Assembly (NCBI RefSeq): GCF_002095485.1
Contig: NZ_MLFS01000045.1
Span: 1 to 42,918, forward strand
From: Pantoea wallisii
GTDB lineage: Bacteria > Pseudomonadota > Gammaproteobacteria > Enterobacterales > Enterobacteriaceae
Direction: 5' to 3'
DNA length: 42,918 nt
The first letter of the stretch is position 1, and the number at the start of each line of letters is the position of its first letter. Positions 1 through 7,325 of this stretch are shown here, in pieces. A program made the translations under genes and the position numbers. The notes beneath the pieces were generated by a model. That model had not been told where the DNA came from. It saw only the letters and a program-made list of their open reading frames with translations, and did not search any database.

Positions 1-4
1 CACG

Positions 5-35
5 AAAGCCCTGAACATCTGTTCAGGGCTTTTTT
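5..35 (+). terminator. Rho-independent terminator of a unit left of the window
   Basis: A perfect 10-bp stem (7-16 with 21-30, loop ATCT) is followed by six T on the plus strand. No gene for it lies in the window, so it ends a transcription unit entering from the left. In E. coli the neighbour on this side of yhdZ is an rRNA operon end; whether that holds here cannot be seen. Confidence 0.8.
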
Positions 36-84
36 GTATCTGCAGTTCTGCATTGTGTTATCTCTCATGGCCTGCGAAGGGTCA

Positions 85-116
85 TAAAAAAAGCCTCTGC
101 CATACTGCACAGAGGC
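85..116 (-). terminator. Terminator of the yhdWXYZ operon
   Basis: On the minus strand GCCTCTG (116-110) pairs with CAGAGGC (99-93), followed by a run of T (A at 85-92 on the plus strand). It lies about 20 bases after the yhdZ stop codon and is a standard intrinsic terminator. Confidence 0.85.
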
Positions 117-134
117 CTCTGTTAGTTTTTAAAG

Positions 135-896
135 TTAATGAATAACCTGCGAAAGGAATGCTCGCGTACGTTCCGACTGCGGATTAGCGAAGAACTGTTC
201 TGGCGGTGCCATCTCTACAATTTCACCGCGATCCATAAAGATCACCCGATCGGCAACGGTACGCGCAAAGCCCATCTCATGGGTTACACACAGCATTGTC
301 ATGCCATCTTCTGCCAGACCAATCATGGTATCGAGCACTTCTTTCACCATTTCCGGATCAAGCGCTGAAGTGGGTTCATCAAACAGCATGATTTTAGGCT
401 TCATACACAGCGACCGTGCAATGGCTACGCGCTGCTGCTGCCCTCCGGAAAGCTGGCCGGGAAACTTATGCGCATGCTCGGCAATACGTACGCGCTCCAG
501 ATAGTGCATCGCCAGGGCTTCCGCTTCCTTTTTTGGCATCTTGCGCACCCACACAGGGGCCAGCGTACAGTTTTGCAATACGGTCAGGTGCGGGAATAAA
601 TTGAAGTGCTGAAACACCATGCCGACTTCAGTACGCACGCGCTCAATGTTACGCACGTCATCATTCAGATGAATACCATCAACCACGATACGCCCCTGCT
701 GATGCTCTTCCAGATGGTTGATACAGCGAATCGTGGTCGATTTTCCGGAGCCAGAAGGCCCGCACAACACGATACGTTCGCGTGGTTTCACCTGTAAATT
801 AATATCTTTAAGCACGTGAAATTGCCCGTACCATTTATTCACGTTTTCGAGCGAAATCATCATAGCGTTAGCCGCATTTGTCATTGCTTGTGTCAT
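135..896 (-). CDS. yhdZ: Amino-acid ABC transporter ATP-binding protein YhdZ
   Basis: This is the cytoplasmic ATPase of a polar amino-acid uptake ABC transporter (AapP/BztD/GlnQ type). The 253 residues show Walker A GPSGSGKS at 46-53, the Q-loop Gln at 96, signature LSGGQ at 149-153, Walker B IMLFDEP at 169-175 and the switch His at 206, so it should hydrolyse ATP. It is near full-length identical in layout to E. coli YhdZ. It is the last gene of yhdWXYZ; its ribosome site GAGGT overlaps the yhdY stop codon and only 8 bases separate the two genes, so translation is probably coupled. Substrate is inferred from the family (glutamate/glutamine/aspartate type), not visible here. Confidence 0.95.
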   Translation of the reverse strand: MTQAMTNAANAMMISLENVNKWYGQFHVLKDINLQVKPRERIVLCGPSGSGKSTTIRCINHLEEHQQGRIVVDGIHLNDDVRNIERVRTEVGMVFQHFNLFPHLTVLQNCTLAPVWVRKMPKKEAEALAMHYLERVRIAEHAHKFPGQLSGGQQQRVAIARSLCMKPKIMLFDEPTSALDPEMVKEVLDTMIGLAEDGMTMLCVTHEMGFARTVADRVIFMDRGEIVEMAPPEQFFANPQSERTRAFLSQVIH

Positions 897-904
897 ATAA
901 AACC

Positions 905-2005
905 TCAGTGCGATTTACGCCCGGTATGGAAGCGCTTCTCCAGATACTGGCTGTAGCGCGACATGCTAAAACAGAAAATCCAGTAGACCAGCGCGGCAAA
1001 CACATAGCCCTCTGTCGACATGCCCAGCCAGGCGGGATCGACGGTGGCTTGCTGTACGCTACTGAACAGATCAAACAGGCCGATAATGATCACCAGACTG
1101 GTATCTTTAAACAGCGCAATAATCGTGTTGACGAGACCGGGTATAGTCAGCTTGAGCGCCTGCGGTAAAATCACCAGCGCCTGCGTTTTCCAGTAGCCAA
1201 GAGCCAGGGATTCAGCGGCTTCATACTGTCCTTTTGGCAGGGCCTGCAGACCGCCGCGCACCACTTCAGCAACGTATGCTGACTGGAAAAGAATTACCCC
1301 GACCAGCGCCCGCACCAGTTTGTCGATGGTGGTACCCTCGGCCATAAACAGCGGCAGCATCACCGATGACATAAACAGCACCGTGATCAGCGGTACCCCG
1401 CGCCAGAACTCAATAAAAATCACCGATAATGTGCGTACGACAGGCATTTTTGAACGCCGCCCGAGCGCGAGCAAAATGCCCAGCGGCAGCGCGCCGGCAA
1501 TTCCGACGGAAGCGATAATCAGCGTTAGCGTCAGGCCACCCCACTGGCGGGTCTCCACGCGTTCCAGTCCGAAGTAGCCGCCATACATCAGCAACCAGAC
1601 AGCGATTGGATAGATCACTGCCCAGCAGGCGATATAACGGCCACGGCGCGGCATCGATTTAATGAACATGGGTATGATCGACAGTAAGCCGATCACCAGC
1701 GCCAGATTTATACGCCAGCGCAGCTCATGAGGATAAAGCCCATACATAAACTGGCCAAAGCGGGCGTGGATAAACACCCAGCATGCGCCCTCTTTGGTGC
1801 AGTCAGCCCGGGTTTCACCTATCCAGTTTGCCTGAAAGATAAGCCAGTTAAGGGCGGGCGGAATCACGCTCCAGATAATCCACAGGCTGAACAGCGTGAG
1901 CAGCGTGTTAAGCCAGCTGGAGAAAAGATTTTTGCGCACCCAAAGCCAGACCTTGTTCAGCGGATTATTGGCCACCGGGGGTGTTTCGTGTGTGGTCACA
2001 GACAT
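905..2005 (-). CDS. yhdY: Amino-acid ABC transporter permease YhdY
   Basis: This is an inner-membrane permease subunit (AapM/BztC family, 366 residues). It has several hydrophobic segments: one near 33-55, two near 100-145, and the core permease domain from about 160 to the end. The cytoplasmic EAA loop that contacts the ATPase is at about 262-285 ([12 protein letters not shown]). The long N-terminal extension before the permease domain is typical of the Aap/Bzt subgroup and absent from GlnP-like permeases. It pairs with YhdX as a heterodimer. It lies 15 bases after yhdX and 8 bases before yhdZ on the same strand, so one transcript is expected. Confidence 0.95.
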   Translation of the reverse strand: MSVTTHETPPVANNPLNKVWLWVRKNLFSSWLNTLLTLFSLWIIWSVIPPALNWLIFQANWIGETRADCTKEGACWVFIHARFGQFMYGLYPHELRWRINLALVIGLLSIIPMFIKSMPRRGRYIACWAVIYPIAVWLLMYGGYFGLERVETRQWGGLTLTLIIASVGIAGALPLGILLALGRRSKMPVVRTLSVIFIEFWRGVPLITVLFMSSVMLPLFMAEGTTIDKLVRALVGVILFQSAYVAEVVRGGLQALPKGQYEAAESLALGYWKTQALVILPQALKLTIPGLVNTIIALFKDTSLVIIIGLFDLFSSVQQATVDPAWLGMSTEGYVFAALVYWIFCFSMSRYSQYLEKRFHTGRKSH

Positions 2006-2020
2006 AATGTTCCCGTTCTC

Positions 2021-3199
2021 TTATCGCTCAACCAGCGCAATTTTGCGGTTATAGAGGTTCATCAGTAATGAAATGGTAAAACTGATAATCAGGTAAACCG
2101 CCATGGTTATCGCAATCGTTTCAATCGCCTGCCCGGTCTGGTTCAACACCGTGCCTGCAAACAATGACACCATATCCGGATAGCCAATGGCCGCTGCCAG
2201 CGAGGAGTTCTTAACGATATTAAGATACTGGCTGGTAAGCGGCGGAATAATGACGCGCATCGCCTGGGGGATAATGACCTGGCGCAGCGTTACCGGGTGA
2301 GGTAAGCCGAGAGAACGCGCTGCTTCACTTTGGCCGTGCGGCACGGACTGAATGCCGGCGCGAATCACCTCTGCAATAAATGAAGAGGTATAGATCGATA
2401 AAGCCACCGTTAGCGCAGCCAGCTCCGGAATCATGACGAAGCCACCACGGAAATTAAAACCGCGCAGTTCCGGCACATCCCAGTGCGTTGCCGCCCCGAA
2501 AAGCGTATGCGCAATCAAAGGCAGCAGCACGATCAAGCCGGCTGCAACAGGCCAGGTACGACGCAGCTCTCCGGTTTTCAGCTGATGTTTACGGTTGAAG
2601 CGGAAGAGAGCCAGGCTGCCAGCTATCGCCAGCACCAGCGCGATGATGAACGGCCAGGTACCCGGGGCATAGCCGGGCCACGGCATATACAGGCCGCGGT
2701 TACTGACAAAAGCCAGATCGAAAGCGTTCAGTGCCTGGCGCGGGCCTGGCAGGTTACGCAGCACGGCAAAGTACCAGAAGAAGATCTGCAGCAGCGGTGG
2801 AATATTACGGAACGTCTCAATATAAATTGTCGATAGTTTACGCAGCAGCCAGTTATCGGATAAACGTGCCAGGCCGATAGCGAAGCCGAGGATTGATGCA
2901 AACACGATACAAAGCGCAGATACCAGCAGGGTATTGGTTAACCCCACCATAAATACGCGTGCGTAGGTGTCGCCCTCGGTGTAATCAATCAGATGCTGAA
3001 CGATGCCGAAACCGGCGCTGCGCTCCAGAAAGCCAAAGCCGGAAGTAATGCCGCGATTAGCAAGATTGATCACTGTGTTGTGGATGAGATAACCCACTAC
3101 AGCGACCACTGCCACAATCGCGAGAATCTGGTAAAGCCAGGCGCGAACCGTAGGATTACCGAATGAAAAATCCCTTTTTACGGTTGGGCGTTGCGACAT
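2021..3199 (-). CDS. yhdX: Amino-acid ABC transporter permease YhdX
   Basis: This is the second inner-membrane permease of the transporter (AapQ/BztB family, 392 residues). Hydrophobic helices occur near 22-42, 82-110, 182-200 and 215-235 and in the C-terminal permease core. The EAA loop SEAARSLGLP is at 291-300. The start is set by a GAGG site 7 bases upstream; the same CACTGAGGTTT leader also precedes yhdZ. A strong hairpin without a T-run lies just upstream, between yhdW and yhdX. Such hairpins often let the binding-protein message persist longer than the permease message. Confidence 0.95.
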   Translation of the reverse strand: MSQRPTVKRDFSFGNPTVRAWLYQILAIVAVVAVVGYLIHNTVINLANRGITSGFGFLERSAGFGIVQHLIDYTEGDTYARVFMVGLTNTLLVSALCIVFASILGFAIGLARLSDNWLLRKLSTIYIETFRNIPPLLQIFFWYFAVLRNLPGPRQALNAFDLAFVSNRGLYMPWPGYAPGTWPFIIALVLAIAGSLALFRFNRKHQLKTGELRRTWPVAAGLIVLLPLIAHTLFGAATHWDVPELRGFNFRGGFVMIPELAALTVALSIYTSSFIAEVIRAGIQSVPHGQSEAARSLGLPHPVTLRQVIIPQAMRVIIPPLTSQYLNIVKNSSLAAAIGYPDMVSLFAGTVLNQTGQAIETIAITMAVYLIISFTISLLMNLYNRKIALVER

Positions 3200-3226
3200 G
3201 TTGAAACCTCAGTGAAGAATACGCGT

Positions 3227-3249
3227 GGGCACCGCAGAAAGCGGTGCCC
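3227..3249 (-). promoter_or_regulatory. Intercistronic hairpin between yhdW and yhdX
   Basis: A perfect 9-bp stem (3227-3235 with 3241-3249, 5-base loop) sits in the 66-base gap after the binding-protein gene. No T-run follows on the minus strand, so it is not a classical terminator. By analogy with other ABC transporter operons it may protect the 3' end of yhdW mRNA; that role is inferred. Confidence 0.6.
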
Positions 3250-3265
3250 GACTGGCAGAAAAACC

Positions 3266-4291
3266 TTAGCGAACCGGTGGTGCGTACTGAATGCCCCCTT
3301 GATTCCAGAGCGCATTCTGGCCGCGCGCGATTTTCAGCGCGCTATCTTTACCCACATTGCGATCGAACACTTCCTGATAGTTACCCACCTGTTTAATGAT
3401 GTTGTAAGCCCACTTATTATCCAGCTTGAGATCTTTACCGAAGTCGCCTTCTGCACCCAGCAGGTGCGCCATATCTGGCGTGGTAGGTTTCGCCACCATG
3501 TCATCCACATTCTTCGAGCTGATTCCCATCTCTTCCGCATTCAGCATGGCGTACAGGGACCATTTCACGATGGTGAACCAGTCATCATCACCGCGACGCA
3601 CCACCGGGCCCAGCGGCTCTTTTGAGATCACTTCCGGCAGGACAATAAACTCTTCTGGCTTACCAAGCTTGATACGCAGGGCATAAAGCTGTGACTGATC
3701 GGAGGCGAGGGTATCGCAACGGCCGCTGTCCAGCGCCTTCGCAGATTCGTCAGAACGGTCAAAGGTGACCGGCGTATATTGCATTTTATGGGTTTTGAAG
3801 TAGTCCGCGACGTTCAGCTCGGTATCGGTACCGGCCTGGATACATACGGTGGCCCCATCCAGCTCTTTGGCGCTTTTCAGGCCCGCTTTCTGATGCGTCA
3901 GGAAGCCAATGCCGTCGTAGTAGTTCACACCGGCGAACAGGAAGCCCATGCCGCCGTCGCGCGAGGAGGTCCAGGTGGTATTACGCGAGAGGATATCCAC
4001 TTCACCCGACTGCAGGGCAGTGAAGCGCTCTTTGGCCGTCAGCGGGGTATATTTTACTTTTGTGGCGTCACCAAAAACGGCGGCCGCTGCAGCGCGGCAG
4101 ACATCGACGTCGATACCGGTAAATTTACCGCTGGCATCAGCATAGGAGAACCCCGGTAAACCATCGCTGATACCACACTGCACAAACCCTTTCTTCTTAA
4201 TGGCATCCAGCGTTGTGCCGGCATGCGCTTGTTGGGCAACGGCAAACAGCGAGGCTGCAGCGACCAGAGTGGAAAGCATCATCTTTTTCAT
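3266..4291 (-). CDS. yhdW: Periplasmic amino-acid-binding protein YhdW (intact)
   Basis: This is the solute-binding protein of the transporter (AapJ/BztA family, 341 residues), acting in the periplasm. A Sec signal peptide covers residues 1-24, with cleavage after AHA. The type-3 solute-binding fold follows, with the family-typical text LLGAEGDFG and QVGNYQEVFDRN near the C-terminus. AGGA stands about 7 bases before the ATG. The gene is disrupted in E. coli K-12, but here it is complete and heads an intact four-gene operon. A sigma-54-type promoter about 100 bases upstream suggests nitrogen control. The preferred ligand cannot be read from the sequence. Confidence 0.93.
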   Translation of the reverse strand: MKKMMLSTLVAAASLFAVAQQAHAGTTLDAIKKKGFVQCGISDGLPGFSYADASGKFTGIDVDVCRAAAAAVFGDATKVKYTPLTAKERFTALQSGEVDILSRNTTWTSSRDGGMGFLFAGVNYYDGIGFLTHQKAGLKSAKELDGATVCIQAGTDTELNVADYFKTHKMQYTPVTFDRSDESAKALDSGRCDTLASDQSQLYALRIKLGKPEEFIVLPEVISKEPLGPVVRRGDDDWFTIVKWSLYAMLNAEEMGISSKNVDDMVAKPTTPDMAHLLGAEGDFGKDLKLDNKWAYNIIKQVGNYQEVFDRNVGKDSALKIARGQNALWNQGGIQYAPPVR

Positions 4292-4332
4292 AAAGCATCC
4301 TGTGTGGCGATATCGTGTGTTGTTATGTTTGC

Positions 4333-4350
4333 GCGCACTTTACTGTGCGC
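4333..4350 (-). promoter_or_regulatory. Hairpin in the yhdW 5' leader
   Basis: GCGCAC (4333-4338) and GTGCGC (4345-4350) form a 6-bp stem with a 6-base loop. It lies between the predicted sigma-54 start and the yhdW start codon, so it would be in the leader RNA. No function can be assigned. Confidence 0.35.
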
Positions 4351-4385
4351 TTATCTCTTTCTATGGCCTGAGCCATCCACAACTC

Positions 4386-4401
4386 TGCAAAGCTGATGCC
4401 A
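4386..4401 (-). promoter_or_regulatory. Sigma-54 promoter of yhdWXYZ
   Basis: On the minus strand the sequence is TGGCATCAGCTTTGCA, against the sigma-54 consensus TGGCAC-N5-TTGCA. The invariant GG and GC are separated by exactly 10 bases and only one consensus position differs. It points at yhdW with a leader of about 85 bases. E. coli yhdWXYZ is reported as part of the nitrogen-limitation (NtrC) regulon, so placement and family knowledge agree. Confidence 0.75.
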
Positions 4402-4476
4402 GGTTTACAGAATCCTGAATTCACCGGAAATATCTGCTCACAAGCAGAAGTATCCGGAAAGTCACGGCTACTATCG

Positions 4477-4493
4477 CGCACCAAAAGGCGGCA
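4477..4493. promoter_or_regulatory. Possible NtrC-type enhancer site
   Basis: CGCACC-AAAAG-GCGGCA resembles the NtrC site TGCACC-N5-GGTGCA: the left half matches 5 of 6 and the right half 4 of 6. It is about 110 bases upstream of the predicted sigma-54 start, a usual distance for an enhancer. The right half is weak, so this is only a candidate. Confidence 0.35.
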
Positions 4494-4515
4494 TGACGAG
4501 TCGCCACGATCACAA

Positions 4516-4537
4516 ATAGTGCAAAAAGTTTCACTAT
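4516..4537. repeat. Inverted repeat ATAGTG-N10-CACTAT
   Basis: A perfect 6-bp inverted repeat with a 10-base spacer lies upstream of the possible NtrC site. Its spacing resembles a dimeric regulator site, but no factor is identified. Confidence 0.3.
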
Positions 4538-4595
4538 ATGGAAGCAGTGTGAGCTAACGCTCATGGAAGGGATGTATAGCAGGGCAGGTTTACCG

Positions 4596-4609
4596 CTGAA
4601 CCGGTTCAG
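4596..4609. promoter_or_regulatory. 14-bp palindrome, LacI/Cra-like operator
   Basis: CTGAACCGGTTCAG is a perfect palindrome with a central CG, the layout of LacI/GalR-family operators. It resembles the Cra (FruR) site GCTGAA-NCGN-TTCAGC in its outer parts but has C where Cra sites prefer A or T. It stands about 220 bases upstream of the sigma-54 promoter. The regulator is unknown. Confidence 0.35.
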
Positions 4610-4774
4610 GATCACGGCCATTGGGGGAACAGAGTGCAACAAAAGTCAAATCGCGCCCGATATCAGGGCAATTTCAGGCGCTAAGAGAGGCGGGAAATCA
4701 CGCAGGGAATTGCAACTATCGTTACCATTTTGACGACAATTGTTTCATGCGTTGCTATGCATCAGACGCACAAA

Positions 4775-4800
4775 CAAAAACGCCAGCCCTAAGGCTGGCG
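4775..4800 (-). terminator. Terminator of dusB-fis
   Basis: On the minus strand CGCCAGCC (4800-4793) pairs with GGCTGGCG (4788-4781), followed by TTTTT. It starts about 20 bases after the fis stop codon and is a clear intrinsic terminator. Confidence 0.88.
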
Positions 4801-4819
4801 TTATCGCAGCAACGAACAA

Positions 4820-5116
4820 TTAGTTCATGCCGTATTTTTTCAGCTTCTTACGCAGAGTACCACGGTTGATACCCATCATCAGGGCTGCACGGGTCTGGTT
4901 GCCACGGGTATACTGCATCACCATGTCCAACAGAGGCTGCTCGACTTCAGCCAGTACCAGCTCATACAGGTCACTCACATCCTGACCGTTCAGTTGAGCA
5001 AAATAGTTCTTCAGTGCCTGTTTAACCGAATCACGCAGAGGCTTTTGCGTCACCTGATCCTGTGAGTTAACGGTAGAAACGGTCAGTACGTCAGAATTTA
5101 CGCGTTGTTCGAACAT
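4820..5116 (-). CDS. fis: DNA-binding nucleoid protein Fis
   Basis: Fis is a small dimeric nucleoid protein that bends DNA, activates rRNA and tRNA promoters and assists site-specific recombinases. All 98 residues align with E. coli Fis with apparently one difference (Ser48 where I recall Asn). The N-terminal beta-hairpin arms and the C-terminal helix-turn-helix (about 74-95, [19 protein letters not shown]) are intact. It is the second gene of dusB-fis, 24 bases after dusB, with no promoter of its own visible. Expression therefore depends on the promoter before dusB. Confidence 0.99.
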   Translation of the reverse strand: MFEQRVNSDVLTVSTVNSQDQVTQKPLRDSVKQALKNYFAQLNGQDVSDLYELVLAEVEQPLLDMVMQYTRGNQTRAALMMGINRGTLRKKLKKYGMN

Positions 5117-5140
5117 AGTTCTTTCAGCTCTTTATTTCGT

Positions 5141-6106
5141 TTACGCAAGATTTTCGAAGTATGCCTCCAACGCCTCCAGCTGTTCGCTGGCATCCTCTAT
5201 GGCGTTGAATGTGCGCCGAAACTGGTCGTCAGGAGCACTTTCCTGTAAATACCAGGAAACGTGTTTTCGGGCAATACGGTATCCTTTGCGCTGACCGTAA
5301 AAGTCGTGCAGCTCCCGTATGTGTCCAATCAGCATATGCTTCACTTCAGCCAGCGGCTTCGGTGCCAGCAGCTCCCCTGTGTCCAGATAATGCTGGATTT
5401 CCCGGAAGATCCACGGTCTTCCCTGAGCAGCGCGACCAACCATCAGAGCATCGGCTCCGGTATAGTCGAGCACCGCTCTGGCTTTGTGCGGGTCAGTAAT
5501 GTCACCATTCGCGATAACCGGAATGGTGACGCTCTGCTTAACTGTCCGAATGCTGTCGTATTCAGCATGCCCTTCAAACAAACAGGCGCGCGTGCGGCCA
5601 TGAATGGTCAGAGCCTGAATGCCACAGCGTTCAGCCAATTGGGCAATCTCTACACAATTACGATTTTCTTTGTCCCAGCCGGTGCGAATCTTCAGCGTAA
5701 CCGGTACATCCACTGCGTTCACCACCGCACGGAGGATAGACTCCACCAGTTGCGGGTGCTGCAGCAGCGCTGAGCCAGCCATCTTACGATTCACTTTTTT
5801 AGCCGGGCAGCCCATATTGATATCGATAACCTGCGCGCCTGACGCCACATTAATGCGCGCGGCGGCAGCCATCTCATCAGGATCGCAACCGGCAATCTGC
5901 ACGGCACGAATCCCGGGCTCGTCACTATGCACCATACGCAACCGCGATTTGTCACTGGCCCAAACTTCCGGGTTTGATGACAGCATCTCGGAGACAGTCA
6001 TGCCGGCGCCGTTCTCGTAACATAGCGTGCGAAATGGCTTATCGGAAACTCCGGCCATAGGTGCAGCAATGAGTCGATTACGTAGCTGATGGTGTCCAAT
6101 GCGCAT
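5141..6106 (-). CDS. dusB: tRNA-dihydrouridine synthase B
   Basis: DusB is an FMN enzyme that uses NADPH to reduce specific uridines in the tRNA D-loop to dihydrouridine. The 321 residues match E. coli DusB in length. The catalytic cysteine is Cys100 in [19 protein letters not shown]. The TIM-barrel text ([20 protein letters not shown] near 16-35; [16 protein letters not shown] near the phosphate site) is preserved. The leader before the ATG has no good ribosome site, as is typical for this gene, and may keep DusB low relative to Fis. It leads the dusB-fis operon. Confidence 0.98.
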   Translation of the reverse strand: MRIGHHQLRNRLIAAPMAGVSDKPFRTLCYENGAGMTVSEMLSSNPEVWASDKSRLRMVHSDEPGIRAVQIAGCDPDEMAAAARINVASGAQVIDINMGCPAKKVNRKMAGSALLQHPQLVESILRAVVNAVDVPVTLKIRTGWDKENRNCVEIAQLAERCGIQALTIHGRTRACLFEGHAEYDSIRTVKQSVTIPVIANGDITDPHKARAVLDYTGADALMVGRAAQGRPWIFREIQHYLDTGELLAPKPLAEVKHMLIGHIRELHDFYGQRKGYRIARKHVSWYLQESAPDDQFRRTFNAIEDASEQLEALEAYFENLA

Positions 6107-6140
6107 GAAAAAGAAGTGACCCTAACTGTTCGCAAGGCGG

Positions 6141-6172
6141 CGTATATTACGCATTTTTTCAGGAAGATGAAA
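6141..6172 (-). promoter_or_regulatory. dusB-fis promoter with GC-rich discriminator
   Basis: On the minus strand a -35 box TTTCAT (6172-6167) and a -10 box TAATAT (6149-6144) are 17 bases apart, followed by the discriminator ACGCCGCC. As I recall it, the E. coli fis promoter has the same -35/-10 core. The GC-rich discriminator explains stringent and growth-rate control in E. coli. The start would be about 30 bases before the dusB ATG. Confidence 0.8.
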
Positions 6173-6324
6173 GGCCAAACTTTGAACAATGCGCCGTAAA
6201 AAAGCAGGGGAATCAGGGTCACAGAGCGGGCTTTTAGCAATACTCTTTATAATTCAGTTAATTAAAAAAATACGCCGAAATTGTGACCAAACGTTTTTCT
6301 AAAAATATGCGCGAAATCACAATA
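6173..6324. other. AT-rich region upstream of the fis promoter
   Basis: This stretch between the fis promoter and the carbonic anhydrase terminator is rich in A and T, with poly-A runs and possible bends near 6245-6300. In E. coli Fis and IHF bind upstream of this promoter for autoregulation. The composition fits, but I cannot place individual sites. Confidence 0.4.
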
Positions 6325-6364
6325 TAAAAAACGCCACTTCCCTCAATTAACCAGAGAAATGGCG
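6325..6364 (-). terminator. Terminator of the carbonic anhydrase gene
   Basis: On the minus strand CGCCATTTC (6364-6356) pairs with GAAGTGGCG (6340-6332), with one G-T pair, followed by TTTTTT. It lies about 55 bases after the stop codon and separates this gene from dusB-fis. Confidence 0.8.
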
Positions 6365-6417
6365 GTATCCAGGCGAAAAAGCGACCTGTTTTTATCAGGT
6401 TGCTGGTGGAGATTGCA

Positions 6418-7146
6418 TCACTCGACAACCAGACGGCCATACAGCGGCTGAACAGGACGGCTGTTGCCCTGTGCACCCAGTGCCACACTAAAAGCCTGTA
6501 GCTGCGCTGCAGAAGCTGATACAGGTTGCTTCATCACCAGCCAGCGCACGCCTTCGCTACAGGGCGGTGTCGTCAGTGAACCGCTAAAGCGGAAGTAGTG
6601 GCGATCGACAGGCAGCAGTGACGTGATGTCTACATCCTCCTGCAGCGTGGCGGACTGATCAACCTGCGCGGGCAGCGCATCAAGCAGTGTACCCAGCACC
6701 GGATTCGCGCTTCCCGTGACAAACATCACCCCAATTACAGCCAGCTGCTGCTGCTGATTACTGAAAACAAAATGGCCCTCAAGCGGATAGCGTTTGCCAT
6801 CAATCAGATTCTCGCTCGGGGTATGGAAATGAAACTGTTTGAGCGTGAAGGTCTCGTCATCCAGTTTCAGCGTATCACCTTGCTGCAGATTGACCTGCAC
6901 AGTATGGCCATTATTAACAATCGCTGCCTGGCGCGCCTGCAGCTCCAGCGCCAGCGCAGGCAGCCTGGCGTAAACTGCCTGACGGATATCAATGGGTGAC
7001 TGGTTCACGCCCTGTTTGCAAAGGTGGAAATCCGGAGAGAGATCGCCCCAGTGTTGGGGTTGCGCGTAATCCCAGGCGGCAGCCTGAACGTGAGCATAAG
7101 GCGCCGCTGCCAGGAGCAGGGCGAACAAAGAGTGTTTGATTTTCAT
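6418..7146 (-). CDS. Periplasmic alpha-class carbonic anhydrase
   Basis: This zinc enzyme interconverts carbon dioxide and bicarbonate in the periplasm. It has 242 residues from the ATG at 7146; a GTG two codons upstream is also possible, and neither has a strong ribosome site. A Sec signal peptide covers about residues 1-22. Zinc ligands are His106 and His108 in QFHFHTPSEN and His125 in LEGHFVF. His81 (NNGHTV) fits the proton shuttle. The active-site threonine is in SLTTPPCSEGV. Cys43 and Cys196 fit the conserved disulfide. The gene has its own terminator and sits between dusB and prmA, where E. coli has no gene. Class assignment is firm; physiological role is open. Confidence 0.93.
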   Translation of the reverse strand: MKIKHSLFALLLAAAPYAHVQAAAWDYAQPQHWGDLSPDFHLCKQGVNQSPIDIRQAVYARLPALALELQARQAAIVNNGHTVQVNLQQGDTLKLDDETFTLKQFHFHTPSENLIDGKRYPLEGHFVFSNQQQQLAVIGVMFVTGSANPVLGTLLDALPAQVDQSATLQEDVDITSLLPVDRHYFRFSGSLTTPPCSEGVRWLVMKQPVSASAAQLQAFSVALGAQGNSRPVQPLYGRLVVE

Positions 7147-7206
7147 TATCACGATTCACTAAGCGATTTATCATTGTCAGGCACCGCATGGGGCACCGGT
7201 AACAGG

Positions 7207-7251
7207 GATAGCGCTATCGCCTGGGGCAGGAGTGTAATGATTCGAGTGTAA
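7207..7251. promoter_or_regulatory. Upstream region of the carbonic anhydrase gene: palindrome and direct repeat
   Basis: GATAGCGCTATC (7207-7218) is a perfect 12-bp palindrome, and GAGTGTAA occurs twice in direct orientation (7230-7237 and 7244-7251), 14 bases apart. They lie 60-105 bases upstream of the start codon, where operators are expected. No regulator is identified and no clear -35/-10 pair could be chosen. Confidence 0.3.
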
Positions 7252-7293
7252 AGAAACGGCAGAGCAGGTTTTTTGAGACAGGTCTCGGGTGGG

Positions 7294-7319
7294 CTGCGGC
7301 CAGCATGGGCTGACCGCAG
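7294..7319 (-). terminator. Hairpin after prmA, weak terminator candidate
   Basis: An 11-bp stem (7294-7304 with 7309-7319, one G-T pair, 4-base loop) lies just after the prmA stop codon on the minus strand. No T-run follows, so it may stop transcription only partly or protect the 3' end. Confidence 0.4.
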
Positions 7320-7325
7320 TAAAGC

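Larger units (their letters stand above)
4292..4774. other. Gene-free region between yhdW and fis
   Basis: About 480 bases without a credible gene. It contains the sigma-54 promoter, the possible NtrC site, two inverted repeats and a LacI-like palindrome listed separately. In E. coli this interval holds yhdJ, yhdU, acrS, acrE, acrF and yhdV; no trace of them is seen here. Short open frames inside do not resemble proteins and lack good ribosome sites. Confidence 0.7.

Noticed and set aside
1..60. Possible 3' end of an rRNA operon at the left edge
   Set aside because: Only a terminator is visible; no 5S or tRNA sequence is present, so the upstream gene cannot be named.
4511..4525. Second NtrC site at CAC-AAATA-GTG
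   Set aside because: The half-sites are 5 bases apart instead of 7, and only three bases of each match.
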